Source of the DNA: Lichenicoccus sp964242335
GTDB lineage: Bacteria > Pseudomonadota > Alphaproteobacteria > Acetobacterales > Acetobacteraceae
DNA: 64,000 nucleotides
Reading direction: 5' to 3'
NCBI GenBank assembly: GCA_964242335.1
Contig: CAXTAY010000002.1
Location: 1 to 64,000 of the forward strand
The notes beneath the pieces were generated by a model. The model was not told where the DNA came from and did no database searches. It worked only from the letters and a program-made list of their open reading frames with translations. The translations under genes were made by a program, and so were the position numbers. Of this stretch, positions 29,201 through 37,055 are shown piece by piece (positions within the stretch are counted from its first letter, which is position 1; each line of letters begins with the position of its first letter).

Positions 29201-31013
29201 ATACGACAAGCATGCCGGCGCGGTCACGCTGTTCCAGTATCTCGGCCTGATGCACGAGCTAGGCCTTAAGGTGATCTACCATCCTTTCGACGGCCTGCCG
29301 GCGCAGCCTTACACGAACGACCTGCAGCAGCGTGGCATCGAGGTGCTGCACGCACCGGATACGCTCGCGGCCTGGCTCGATCGCGACGGGACGCAGGTGG
29401 ATTTCGTCTGGATCGCCCGGCCCTATGTGGCGGCGCCGACGCTCGACCTGCTGCGACGCACGACCGGCGCCCGCATCCTGTACTACACCCATGACCTGCA
29501 CTACCTGCGCGAGATGCGACGCTTCGAGCTGGAAGGCGACCTGTCGGCCAGGGAGGAGCACGATCGCGTCAAGCCGATGGAGCTCGGCATCTTCGCGATC
29601 GTCGACCGCGTGATGACCCCAAGCGAGGAGGAAGCGCGCATCATCGCCGAGGCGGTGCCGCAGGCACACGTCACGGTCATCCCGCCATACCTGTATCCTG
29701 CGACCGGACTCGCCGATCCGGCCACCCTCGACTTCTCCGGCCGGGAGACCGTGATCTTCGTCGGTGGCTTCGACCACACGCCCAACGTCGATGCGGCACT
29801 CTGGCTGGCGCGCGAGATCATGCCATTGGTCTGGCGGCAGCGGCCGGACGTCTGTCTGTTGATCGTCGGCAACGTCCCGCCGGAGGAGGTGAGGGCGCTC
29901 GCCTCCGAGCGCATCACGGTGACCGGGTTCGTCCCCTCGCTCGAGCCGTACTACGCCCGCTCGCGGATCGCGGTCAGTCCGCTGCGCTACGGGGCGGGAG
30001 TGAAAGGCAAGATCGTCGGCAGCCTGCGTGCCGCCGTGCCCGTGATCACCACCAGTGTCGGCAACGAGGGGATCCGGCTGCGTCACGGCATCGAGGCGCT
30101 GATCGCCGACGACGCAGCCGGGATCGCGCGCGCCATCCTCGATCTCTGCGCCGACGAGGCGCTCTGCCGCAGCCTCGCGACAGCCGGCATGGCGGTGCTG
30201 GAGCGGCAGTTCTCGGAGGATCGAGCGCGCTCGGTGCTGCTCGACCTGCTCGGCAACGATACCTGCCCGATATGCGGCGCGAGGCCGCGCTTCGCCGGTC
30301 CGCGTGGCGCGAACTGGCGGGAGTCGTTCTCCTGCCTCGCCTGCGGCGCGCTCAACCGGACGGCGGCGCTGGCGGAGGTGCTGCTGCGTCCATATCGCCG
30401 GCAGCGACTCGTCACCCTGCGGGCAGCGCGCGCCACCTTCGCTGCGTTGCGCGTGCACGAGTTCGGTTTCGTCGGCCCGGTGCAGGCCATGCTCGGCGAC
30501 GCTGCCTCGTTCAGCCGGTCGGACTTCTTTCCCGACGTGCCGCCGGGCGCGCTGGCGCCCAACGGTGTGCAGTGCCAGGATCTGCAGGCGCTCACCCTGG
30601 CGGATACGAGCATCGATCTTGCGATCAGCCAGGACGTGATGGAGCACGTGCCCGACATGGAGCGCGCCTGGAAGGAAATCCACCGCGTGCTGCGCCCGGG
30701 TGGCAGGCACGTCTTCACCATCCCCTACAGCACGGATCGCGCGGAGACGATGCGCCGCGCCGAGCTCTCGAACGGCGCCATCCGCCACATCCTCCCGCCC
30801 GAATATCATGGCGATCCGATCCGCGAGGAAGGCGCGCTGGCCTTCTGGGACTACGGCGCCGATCTCCCGGAGCTATTGCGCCGGATCGGCTTTGCCGTGA
30901 CCGTGCACGAGGTGGTGCGTTCAGGTCACGATATCCTGGTGTTCGAGACGATCAAGACGCGGTTCGGAACTGCAGGAGGCGAGACTTCCAGCGCACCACG
31001 ATCGGCTCCCTGA
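26250..31013 (+). CDS. Giant multi-domain glycan enzyme: pyruvyl transferase-like, GT2, GT4, methyltransferase
   Basis: A 1587-residue protein with several modules. Residues 1-270 resemble polysaccharide pyruvyl transferases (NFGDYLSEYLL, GERVLFWGCGL, ADEFVLGGSMHAVIAA-like). Residues 285-455 form a charged coiled coil. A GSTSWRALEPLRR motif at about 445 is typical of glycan-cluster transferases. From about 503 to 685 come five HPLFD...WY...HY repeats. A GT2 domain at about 710-950 has IVIPAYG, FLNNDAL and FYEEFDLAIALRECG. A GT-B/GT4 domain at about 970-1330 has VGGFDHTPN and SPLRYGAGVKGKIVGSL. A four-cysteine zinc ribbon (CPIC...CLAC) starts near 1340 and an SAM methyltransferase follows (SQDVMEHVPDMERAW). 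It probably builds and caps a surface glycan. No frameshift is seen. Confidence 0.85.
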   Translation: MLENVKYWLQDEPTQNFGDYLSEYLLHRLFMHVMPTEQTVRIIGSCIDDMFLPPGERVLFWGCGLREPGGLSETSRPAAELLSVRGPLSRSDLRLGMATPIGDPGLLLPFLHAPDRTRRGTGRSLLIPHYHDKRSDSALLELSGCDVVLRPNISDTLTAIDDFLNRLAEAEFVLGGSMHAVIAAAAYGVPFGFWDSGEIDLPFKWKDFAASIGIPCRFHRTLAPARDSYEQEVATTLTIPPLWPMLAVAPFPVRPDIFVRALSADVARHGTNVLALVAATPTVRWRSGADTLIEQLRTELAAERELSTELREQVDDAKLQHSLDRAALDQAEAARAREREDYLLVRSEAEREAERARASELEWEEQTRLEQEITEEVLQKTRDELSRVSEQNDALRAQLECRTAEITALQQEQLRPPPAGVEVEVIRAKRALVELEARYDALTGSTSWRALEPLRRAGRRAPGLRRGLRRSLRLLLWTARGQVLDRLKERDRMTADVDFLRRHPLFDAAWYAARHAALLRPGLDPATHYVWSDPEAGHDPHPLFDGRWYLEQLRASTIDRTGAEVPLLHYIRIGDAAGLDPHPLFDTAYYLSQPGSRPQAGVTALEHYLDQATDVRAPNRLFDARGYRFEHMGDVSISPLAHYVETGEALDLDPHPAFDSLWYRTQHPDCGRIGPLAHCVRAGTVTSTRQWPEAVGRLEVLPLAFPATDTPLVSIVIPAYGAYAQTFRCLLALMQNTTGGLPYEVILADDRPADPVAPLYSDVPNLRSHVNPQNLGFLRNCNRAASRARGEYIVFLNNDALVGRDWLRPLVALMADPTVGLVGCKLLNTDGTVQEAGGAILSDGWGWPYGAGDQPTRGAYNFVREVDVVTGACFLVGASAFSGLGGFDDRYAPAFYEEFDLAIALRECGLRTLYQPASQVVHLGSASYGVDVRDRQSLKNHARFVEKWRALLPGQPSQVTPAFVVREHRAPRGVILVIDDKVPEYDKHAGAVTLFQYLGLMHELGLKVIYHPFDGLPAQPYTNDLQQRGIEVLHAPDTLAAWLDRDGTQVDFVWIARPYVAAPTLDLLRRTTGARILYYTHDLHYLREMRRFELEGDLSAREEHDRVKPMELGIFAIVDRVMTPSEEEARIIAEAVPQAHVTVIPPYLYPATGLADPATLDFSGRETVIFVGGFDHTPNVDAALWLAREIMPLVWRQRPDVCLLIVGNVPPEEVRALASERITVTGFVPSLEPYYARSRIAVSPLRYGAGVKGKIVGSLRAAVPVITTSVGNEGIRLRHGIEALIADDAAGIARAILDLCADEALCRSLATAGMAVLERQFSEDRARSVLLDLLGNDTCPICGARPRFAGPRGANWRESFSCLACGALNRTAALAEVLLRPYRRQRLVTLRAARATFAALRVHEFGFVGPVQAMLGDAASFSRSDFFPDVPPGALAPNGVQCQDLQALTLADTSIDLAISQDVMEHVPDMERAWKEIHRVLRPGGRHVFTIPYSTDRAETMRRAELSNGAIRHILPPEYHGDPIREEGALAFWDYGADLPELLRRIGFAVTVHEVVRSGHDILVFETIKTRFGTAGGETSSAPRSAP

Positions 31014-31014
31014 G

Positions 31015-32616
31015 GTGGCAGCACGGCCGACGAGATCGATGGTGCTGGCAGCTGTCGCAGGGCTGGGAAGCTACTTCGTGCTCTGTGCCTTCTTCCTCTA
31101 CCAGTTCGGTGGCATCCGGAGGAACTCCGACGAAGCCGGCAGTCTCCTGGCCGGCTACGAGATGTTCCACGGCAACTTCCTGCTGTCGGCGTGGACGCTA
31201 CCACCGGACAGCTACTGGCTGCTCGAGGATCTCGCCTACGGGGTCATGACGGTGATAGCCGGCGTACGACCAAGTCTGCTGTATATCCTGCCGGCGGCGA
31301 TCTGGGCCTTGGTGGTGATGCTGGTAATCAGGCTCGTCCGGACGGGTGCGCAGCCTGCCGGGCTCGGTCGCGAACTTGTCCCCGTCATCCTGTTGGTGTT
31401 TCCCCCACTGGTCTACGGCGACGCGCTGCATTTCATCGGCGATGCTCCCGGACACATGCTGACGATTGCGTGCAGCCTCTCGGCGATCGCGCTGATCGAG
31501 CGATACCTCGTACGGGCCGCAAGACGATCGATCCTGCTCATCCCGTATTGCCTGATCTGCACGGTCGCAGCCTCGAGCGATCCGTTCAGCCTCGTCGTGT
31601 TGTTCATTCCGGCGTGTCTGACGCTGCTCTTCAAGACTACCGAACGGGAATGGCGGCCGCCGGTGAAGTTGCTCGCCTGCACCGCCTGTTCATGGTTCGC
31701 CGGCTACTACCTGACCGATCAGGTGGTCGCGGCGCGGGGTTTCTCAGTCGTCTCTCAAGATAACAGGCTGTGTGATCTGCAGGACCTCCCCGTGCACCTG
31801 TTCATGGCGGTCCGGGATGTGATGACCTTGTTCGGGACCAACTTCTCATCGAAGCCGTTCGCCGGGCTCGCTGGTGCCGTTCCGGCTATCGCCAGATTGC
31901 CGCTTCTCATGCTCGGCATCGGCATCGTCTGGCATGAGGCGCGTCGGATGTGGCGCTTCGCGCTGACCGGCGGGGAGATCAAGCCGCCAGTCGACCTGAT
32001 CGACCTGTTCTCGGTCTCGGTGATCCTGGTCACGATCAGCTCCGTGGTCCTGAGCCGGTATCTTCTGGATGAAACCTCGATACGCTATTTCGTGCCGGTA
32101 CTGGTGTTTTCCGCGATCGTGCTGGGCCGCCGCCAGGCATCGGGTCGCCGATGGCGTATCCTTCTGCTGTTCCAGCTATCGCTGGCAGCCTGCGTCGCCC
32201 TGATCCTTCCGGTCGGAAGGCTGGGTGATCCGGCAGGCCAGGATGAGCCGTCGAACGTGGCGAAGTTCCTGCGGCAGCATCGTCTCGACGACGGATATGC
32301 TGGATACTGGGACGCATCCGTCGTCACCGTCTTCAGCCACGGCACGATACATGTCAGGCCTGCGGTTCGCGGCGGCCGCTGCGGCCTGCAGCCTTACCTC
32401 TGGCTCAGCAGTCGCCGCTGGTATCAGGACGCAGATCGAGCCGGCAGGCATAAGACGTTCGTGATCGTGAGGACGAGCTCGAACACTTTCCTTAACCAGA
32501 ACGATGTGCTTGAGCATTACGGCACGCCGGAACGGATCTATCCGCTCGGGACGCTCCTGATCGACGTCTATTCGCCCGGCGTCCTGTCACGAAGCTGCCC
32601 GGGCACATCCGGTTGA
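31015..32616 (+). CDS. Polytopic membrane protein, GT-C-like
   Basis: The 533-residue product has about ten hydrophobic helices, with a short basic N-terminus, an acidic loop NSDEAGSLLAGYEMFHGN after the first helix, and a hydrophilic C-terminal domain of about 140 residues. This plan resembles GT-C membrane glycosyltransferases or polymer-handling proteins, but I do not recognise a family motif. It starts with GTG two bases after the giant enzyme's stop; an ATG at 31039 is an alternative. It is likely part of the same operon and may move or modify the lipid-linked glycan. Its last 49 bases overlap the convergent methyltransferase gene. Confidence 0.7.
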   Translation: MAARPTRSMVLAAVAGLGSYFVLCAFFLYQFGGIRRNSDEAGSLLAGYEMFHGNFLLSAWTLPPDSYWLLEDLAYGVMTVIAGVRPSLLYILPAAIWALVVMLVIRLVRTGAQPAGLGRELVPVILLVFPPLVYGDALHFIGDAPGHMLTIACSLSAIALIERYLVRAARRSILLIPYCLICTVAASSDPFSLVVLFIPACLTLLFKTTEREWRPPVKLLACTACSWFAGYYLTDQVVAARGFSVVSQDNRLCDLQDLPVHLFMAVRDVMTLFGTNFSSKPFAGLAGAVPAIARLPLLMLGIGIVWHEARRMWRFALTGGEIKPPVDLIDLFSVSVILVTISSVVLSRYLLDETSIRYFVPVLVFSAIVLGRRQASGRRWRILLLFQLSLAACVALILPVGRLGDPAGQDEPSNVAKFLRQHRLDDGYAGYWDASVVTVFSHGTIHVRPAVRGGRCGLQPYLWLSSRRWYQDADRAGRHKTFVIVRTSSNTFLNQNDVLEHYGTPERIYPLGTLLIDVYSPGVLSRSCPGTSG

Positions 32617-33254
32617 GCACACCGGACCGACGCCGCTTCACGAACCAGGCCCCGCGCCGCACTGCGGCGCAAGCGCCTGACCGCACCGAACGACCGCGCA
32701 CGCGCCTGCACCACCAGCTGCCGGTCCTCGAACCGGCATGTCCCGGTGACCATGTAGCCGGCACCGATCAGCAGGGCTCGCAGATCAGACTCGGAGAGCG
32801 CGTTGACCCAGCCGAAACCGGCGCGGTCCACCGTCCACAGCTCGGGTACGCAATAGGTCAGGAGAAGATGCTCCGCGTAGCGGTGCAGGCGGGTCAGCAG
32901 GAGGCCTGGGTCGACGATGTATTCCAGCACGCCCAGCATCACCGCCACGTCGCAGCGCAGCAGCGATCGCCGCGGCAGGCGGCCCTGGTTCAGCTCGCAG
33001 ATCTCGGTATCCCCGGTCCAGCCGCGGATGTCGGCCGGCAGGTAGCGTATGCCCGCTCCGAGTTGCGTGCGCAGCGCCTGCCTGCCGCAGCCGATGTCGC
33101 AGACCCATCGTCGGTCGCGCAGCAACGGACCGACCGCGACGGCACGGCCGTCCCAGAACGGCAGGTAGCTGTCGGGGTCCATCCAGCGTGTCGCGTCGGT
33201 CGTGCGCTGCGCCACGCTGCGGCGTCTCGCGGCGACCTGCTCCGTCTCCGTCAT
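32568..33254 (-). CDS. SAM-dependent methyltransferase
   Basis: A 228-residue class I methyltransferase with motif I WVCDIGCGRQALRTQL, acidic strand ADIRGW, CDVAVMLGVLEYIVDP (motif post-II) and a Arg-rich C-terminal tail. Substrate is unknown. It is the last gene of the heptose operon: its ATG overlaps the stop of the sugar kinase (ATGA at 33251-33254), which suggests that it modifies the GDP-heptose or the glycan made from it. Its 3' end overlaps the membrane protein gene on the other strand by 49 bases. Confidence 0.8.
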   Translation of the reverse strand: MTETEQVAARRRSVAQRTTDATRWMDPDSYLPFWDGRAVAVGPLLRDRRWVCDIGCGRQALRTQLGAGIRYLPADIRGWTGDTEICELNQGRLPRRSLLRCDVAVMLGVLEYIVDPGLLLTRLHRYAEHLLLTYCVPELWTVDRAGFGWVNALSESDLRALLIGAGYMVTGTCRFEDRQLVVQARARSFGAVRRLRRSAARGLVREAASVRCAQPDVPGQLRDRTPGE

Positions 33255-34315
33255 CGCAGGGTCCAGCTCTCGGCGCCCTTGTGCGTCAGATGTACCCCGC
33301 CAGCGGTGCCTCCCGCCCGGCTCAGCGCGTGGATCAGCCCGACGCGCCGCTCGGGGGGCACCACGAACATCATGAAGCCGCCACCGCCGGCGCCCGACAC
33401 CTTGCCCCCGGTGGCGCCGGCCGCGAATGCCGCTCGCATCAGCGCTTCGATGCGCTCGCTGCTGATCCCCTGCGCCGTGCGTTTCTTGGCGAGCCAGGAG
33501 CCGTTGAGGATGTCGGAGATGCGGCCGATCTGGCCACGCAGCAGTGCCTCCTTCATCTCCTGCGCGTCGCGCTTCAGCCGGTGCAGGCCCTCCAGCGCGT
33601 CCGAGGCATGTTCCGTCATGTTGCGGGTCTGTTCCTCGATGATCCGCTCAGAACGGCGGGAGACGCCGGTGAAGCAGATCACGAGGCTGATCTCGAGCTC
33701 GTTGAGGACGGAGGGCGACACGCGCAGCGGGTTGACGATGACGCGGTCGCCGGCAAGGAACTCGATGAAGTTAATGCCGCCGAAGGTCGCCGCGTACTGG
33801 TCCTGCTTGCCGCCGGCGAGGCCGAGCTCGACGCGCTCGATCTCGAAGGCGAGGTGCGCCACGTCGTAGGGGCCGAGCGGCAGGCGCATCGCCTCGCGGA
33901 AGGCCTCGACCAGCGCCACGCACAGGGCCGAGCTGGAGCCGAGCCCGCTGCCGGGCGGCGCATCGACGAACGAGGTCACCCGGCAGGGGCGGATCCGGCC
34001 ATCCCCGAACTGCCGCGCCATGCGACGCAGCACACCAGCGTGCAGCACCAGCCTGGCATTCGCCAGCGCCGCGTCATCGGCCGGCAGCGCCTCCTGCATT
34101 TCGAGATCCGGCGCGATCAGGTGAACCTGGTCGTCCGCCGATGGGGTGATGATGGCGTAGGCGTAGCGGTCGATGGTGACGTTGAGCACGGCACCACCGT
34201 GCTCGTCGCAGTATGGGCTGAGGTCGGTGCCCCCGCCTGCCAGACCCAGACGTAGCGGCACCCGGGATCGCACCGTCCCGGCATCGTCATCGAATCGGGC
34301 GCCAACGGTGATCAT
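33251..34315 (-). CDS. hddA: D-glycero-D-manno-heptose 7-phosphate kinase
   Basis: A 354-residue GHMP-family kinase with RVPLRLGLAGGGTDLSPY at the N-terminus, the glycine-rich ATP loop PPGSGLGSSSAL (about 120-130), GGKQDQYAATFGGINFIEF and a C-terminal SGAGGGGFMMF motif. These match HddA, which makes heptose 1,7-bisphosphate with the alpha anomer for GDP-heptose. Start 34315 overlaps the upstream stop by four bases (ATGA). Together with gmhA, gmhB and hddC functions upstream it completes the GDP-D-glycero-alpha-D-manno-heptose route. Confidence 0.88.
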   Translation of the reverse strand: MITVGARFDDDAGTVRSRVPLRLGLAGGGTDLSPYCDEHGGAVLNVTIDRYAYAIITPSADDQVHLIAPDLEMQEALPADDAALANARLVLHAGVLRRMARQFGDGRIRPCRVTSFVDAPPGSGLGSSSALCVALVEAFREAMRLPLGPYDVAHLAFEIERVELGLAGGKQDQYAATFGGINFIEFLAGDRVIVNPLRVSPSVLNELEISLVICFTGVSRRSERIIEEQTRNMTEHASDALEGLHRLKRDAQEMKEALLRGQIGRISDILNGSWLAKKRTAQGISSERIEALMRAAFAAGATGGKVSGAGGGGFMMFVVPPERRVGLIHALSRAGGTAGGVHLTHKGAESWTLR

Positions 34316-35532
34316 CGCGCGCGAGCCAGCAGCGGTGCCGCGAAGCTGGCGAGGTCGCCGCCCGGGAACAGGTGACCGGCGACGCCCGCCGCCGTGGCGG
34401 CGGCGAGGTCGCGCGGATGATCGCCGATCAGCAGGCAGCGCTGCGGCTCCAGCTCCCAGCGCCGGATCAGGTCGAGGATCATGCCCGGTGCGGGCTTGCG
34501 CCAGTCCGAGACGGCGCGGTAGCGCGGAACGACCGCCTCGGGATGGAACGGGCAGTAACGTATGTCGTCCACGGTGCCGCCCGCTCCCCGCAGCTCGTCG
34601 CCCATCCAGCGATGCAGCGTGCCCACATCGTCCTCCGTGTAGAGCCCGCGCGCAACGCCCGACTGGTTGGTGACGACGAACACGTGGAAGCCGGCGGCGG
34701 TGGCGAGGCGCACCGCTGCCTTCGCGCCCGCGATCCACTCCCATTGCGCCCTCGAGCCGACCCAGCCACGGTCGTGGTTGAGCACGCCGTCGCGGTCGAG
34801 CAGGAGTGCCGGACGCCGGATCCGGTCGGGCAGCTCCGCCCGCGCGTGCGCCAGATCGGCCGGCACGCCGATATCGATGAACCACCCGTCGGCTACGGTA
34901 CCTCTGACCGCGCCGTCGCGGATCAGCGCGGGCAGCGAGTCGCGCTCTAGCGAGCAGTTCGCGCCAGCCAGGTCGGCCAGTCGGCGATCCATCAGGTAGA
35001 TACCACTGTTGATGAGGCCGGGTCCGGCGACATCCGGCCGCTCCTGGAACGAGACCACGCGGTCGCCCTCCAGGCCGACCACGCCGTATCGTCCCGTGTC
35101 GGGCACTTCGCGCAGGACCATCCGGCAGGCGATGTCGCCGGCATCGCTAGCGAAGGCGGCCAGCGCGGGACCGAGATCTGCCAGCAGCAGGCTGTCCCCG
35201 TTCAGCAGCAGGAAACGCTCATCCAGCAGGTTCCGCGCGGCGCGCAGTGCGCCGCCGGTGCCGGCCGGTGCCGGCTCGTTGCTCACCCGGATGCCGACCG
35301 CACGCGGCAAGCCGTCCGACAGGAGGTCGATCGCGCCGCGCACTCGATCACCGAGATGCCCGGTCAGCAGGATGAACTCCTCGATGCCCCAGCGTAGCGC
35401 CTCCCGCATCAGCCAAGCCAGGAACGGGCGCCCGCCGACATCGAGCAGCGGCTTGGGCGTGTCCCGGGTGAGATCGCCCAGGCGTGTGCCGAGGCCGCCG
35501 GCGAGGATGGCGCACTGCCGGGGCAGGGACAT
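34312..35532 (-). CDS. hddC-gmhB: Fused heptose-1-phosphate guanylyltransferase / heptose bisphosphate phosphatase
   Basis: The 406-residue product joins two enzymes. Residues 1-235 are a nucleotidyltransferase with AILAGGLGTRLGDLT, DTPKPLLDVGGRPFL, LNGDSLLL and NSGIYLMDRR, as in HddC. Residues 240-406 are a HAD phosphatase with LLLDRDGVLN (nucleophile Asp246, acid Asp248), VVTNQSGVARGLY, RYCPFHPE-type zinc loop, RKPAPGM and LIGDHPRDLAAA, as in GmhB. The two catalyse the second-last and last steps of GDP-heptose synthesis. The zinc loop here reads CPFHPEAV with few cysteines, so zinc binding may be reduced. ATG at 35532 overlaps the gmhA stop by one base. Confidence 0.88.
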   Translation of the reverse strand: MSLPRQCAILAGGLGTRLGDLTRDTPKPLLDVGGRPFLAWLMREALRWGIEEFILLTGHLGDRVRGAIDLLSDGLPRAVGIRVSNEPAPAGTGGALRAARNLLDERFLLLNGDSLLLADLGPALAAFASDAGDIACRMVLREVPDTGRYGVVGLEGDRVVSFQERPDVAGPGLINSGIYLMDRRLADLAGANCSLERDSLPALIRDGAVRGTVADGWFIDIGVPADLAHARAELPDRIRRPALLLDRDGVLNHDRGWVGSRAQWEWIAGAKAAVRLATAAGFHVFVVTNQSGVARGLYTEDDVGTLHRWMGDELRGAGGTVDDIRYCPFHPEAVVPRYRAVSDWRKPAPGMILDLIRRWELEPQRCLLIGDHPRDLAAATAAGVAGHLFPGGDLASFAAPLLARAR

Positions 35533-36170
35533 CAGGACGGTGGACACAGGATGCGCTCGACGACGGCGCAGAGCATGTGGGCGGCGGTGATGTGAATCTG
35601 CTGGACGATCGGGGTGTGATCCGACGGCGCCTGCAGCAGAAAGTTGCAGTGCACAGGCATCGCGCCGCCGTCGCTCCCGGTGAAGCCGAGAACCAGCATG
35701 CCGGCTCCGCGCGCCGTCTCGAGGCACCGCAGCACGTTCGGCGAGCGGCCGCTGGTCGAAATCGCCAGCAGCACGTCGCCGCCGCGGCCGAGTGCACGCA
35801 GCTGCCGGTCGAAGATCTGCTCGAAGCCGTAATCGTTGCCGATCGCGGTCAGCGCCGAGCTGTCGGTGGTGAGCGCGATCGCGGCCATCGGCGCCCGGTC
35901 ATACATCAGGCGCGAGGTGAACTCGCCCGCGATGTGCTGGGCGTCGCCGGCACTTCCGCCGTTGCCGCAGACCAGCAGCTTGCCGCCCGCGCGCAGGCGC
36001 TCGGCGGTGCGTCGGCCCATCTCCGACATCAGAGTGATCGTCGCGGGATCGGTGCAGAACCTGCGCATCGCGCTCTCGGAGCGGCTCAGATAATCGGCCA
36101 GCCACACGCGCTCGCCGTCGTCGCTCCCGGTCTCTGACAAGATCGCTGCTCCACGATGAACTCGACCCAT
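35532..36170 (-). CDS. gmhA: Phosphoheptose isomerase
   Basis: GmhA converts sedoheptulose 7-phosphate to D-glycero-D-manno-heptose 7-phosphate. The 212-residue SIS-domain protein has VCGNGGSAGDAQHIAGEF, which holds the zinc/active-site His and Glu, TTDSSALTAIGNDYGFEQIF, STSGRSPNVL and the C-terminal IVQQIHITAAHMLC with Gln and His ligands. It is the first gene of the four-gene minus-strand operon gmhA, hddC-gmhB, hddA, methyltransferase, all overlapping by 1-4 bases. Confidence 0.94.
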   Translation of the reverse strand: MGRVHRGAAILSETGSDDGERVWLADYLSRSESAMRRFCTDPATITLMSEMGRRTAERLRAGGKLLVCGNGGSAGDAQHIAGEFTSRLMYDRAPMAAIALTTDSSALTAIGNDYGFEQIFDRQLRALGRGGDVLLAISTSGRSPNVLRCLETARGAGMLVLGFTGSDGGAMPVHCNFLLQAPSDHTPIVQQIHITAAHMLCAVVERILCPPS

Positions 36171-36336
36171 CCGCTCGCGCCTCTACCGCAGCTTCCACCT
36201 GCCGGCTAGCCGGTCGGGCGGAAACTCCCACGGAAAGCCTTGACCACGCGACACCTCGCCGCTATCCCGCACCTCCTCACGCCTCAGATCGCTGCAGGCA
36301 TCCGCAGCACCTCGGCTGCTCGAACAGGGTCATGCC

Positions 36337-36462
36337 ATGAAGATCAGGAACAGCCTGAAATCGGCCAAGGTGCGGGACAAGGATTGTCGCGTCGTGCGCC
36401 GTCACGGCAAGGTCTACGTCATCAACAAGAAGAACCCCCGTATGAAGGCTCGCCAGGGCTGA
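36337..36462 (+). CDS. rpmJ: 50S ribosomal protein L36
   Basis: A 41-residue basic protein, MKIRNSLKSAKVRDKDCRVV followed by HGKVYVINKKNPRMKARQG, matching bacterial L36. Only one cysteine is present, so the zinc ribbon of the four-ligand (C+) form is absent; this zinc-free form is usual in alphaproteobacteria. ATG 36337 follows a gap of 166 bases after the divergent gmhA start. A rho-independent terminator lies 43 bases downstream. Confidence 0.95.
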   Translation: MKIRNSLKSAKVRDKDCRVVRRHGKVYVINKKNPRMKARQG

Positions 36463-36463
36463 G

Positions 36464-37039
36464 ATGCCGGGGCGGTCTTCCGTTCCCGCCGACTGGCCGA
36501 AAGGGCGTCGCTTCCTCGGGAGCGGCGCTTTTTTGTTGCTCCTCACCGCGGCCGGGCCCGACCCCAAGCTCGCCGCGCTGACCGTGGCACTGGCGCAGGC
36601 GCAGGGCCGGACGCAGGCGATGCAGCTGGAGCTCGAACTCGAGGGGCTGCGCCAGCAGGCGGTGCAGCCGATGGTGCGGCTGCTGCAGCGCCGCTCGCAG
36701 CGCGAGCTGGCCGCCGGGGAGCACGCGGCGGCGCTGTCGGATCTCGACGACGCGGTCGAGCTGCAGCCTGACGCGGCCGTGCTCTGGCGTGAACGCGGCG
36801 CCGCGCGGGCCGCCGGCGGGGAGCCGGACCAGGCGGCGCTCGATCTCGGCGGCGCGCTGTCGCGCGATCCCTCCGACGTGCTCGCCTGGCAGACCCTCGC
36901 CGCGATCGAGGAGGAACGGGCCTCGTGGATGGCGGCCTACAAGGCGTGGCAGCACGTGCTCAGTCTGGACCCGCAGGTCGAGGGCGGGGCGAAACGGCTC
37001 GACCGGTTGCGTCGGCGCGCGTTCGGCCAGCCGGCCTGA
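36464..37039 (+). CDS. Exported TPR repeat protein
   Basis: The 191-residue product has a basic N-region (PKGRRF), a hydrophobic core (LGSGAFLLLLTAAG) that looks like a signal peptide, then tetratricopeptide repeats: ALSDLDDAVELQPDAAVLWRERGAARAAGG and a further unit ending AYKAWQHVLSLDPQ. Such small TPR proteins are periplasmic scaffolds; the partner is unknown. ATG 36464 lies one base after the rpmJ stop, and the rpmJ terminator falls within codons for the signal peptide. If the start is later (for example GTG 36584), the signal peptide is lost. Downstream, aroA starts 16 bases after the stop. Confidence 0.75.
   Translation: MPGRSSVPADWPKGRRFLGSGAFLLLLTAAGPDPKLAALTVALAQAQGRTQAMQLELELEGLRQQAVQPMVRLLQRRSQRELAAGEHAAALSDLDDAVELQPDAAVLWRERGAARAAGGEPDQAALDLGGALSRDPSDVLAWQTLAAIEEERASWMAAYKAWQHVLSLDPQVEGGAKRLDRLRRRAFGQPA
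36505..36534 (+). terminator. Rho-independent terminator after rpmJ
   Basis: GCGTCGCT (36505-36512), an 8-base loop, AGCGGCGC (36521-36528) and six T (36529-36534). The stem has 8 pairs, one of them G-U. It fits an intrinsic terminator for rpmJ but lies inside the 5' codons of the next frame, the TPR protein. Confidence 0.8.
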
Positions 37040-37055
37040 GCCGGGCTGAGCCGTC

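Noticed and set aside
36171..36336. Promoter pair between gmhA and rpmJ
   Set aside because: Divergent genes require promoters here, but no hexamer pair was convincing enough to place.
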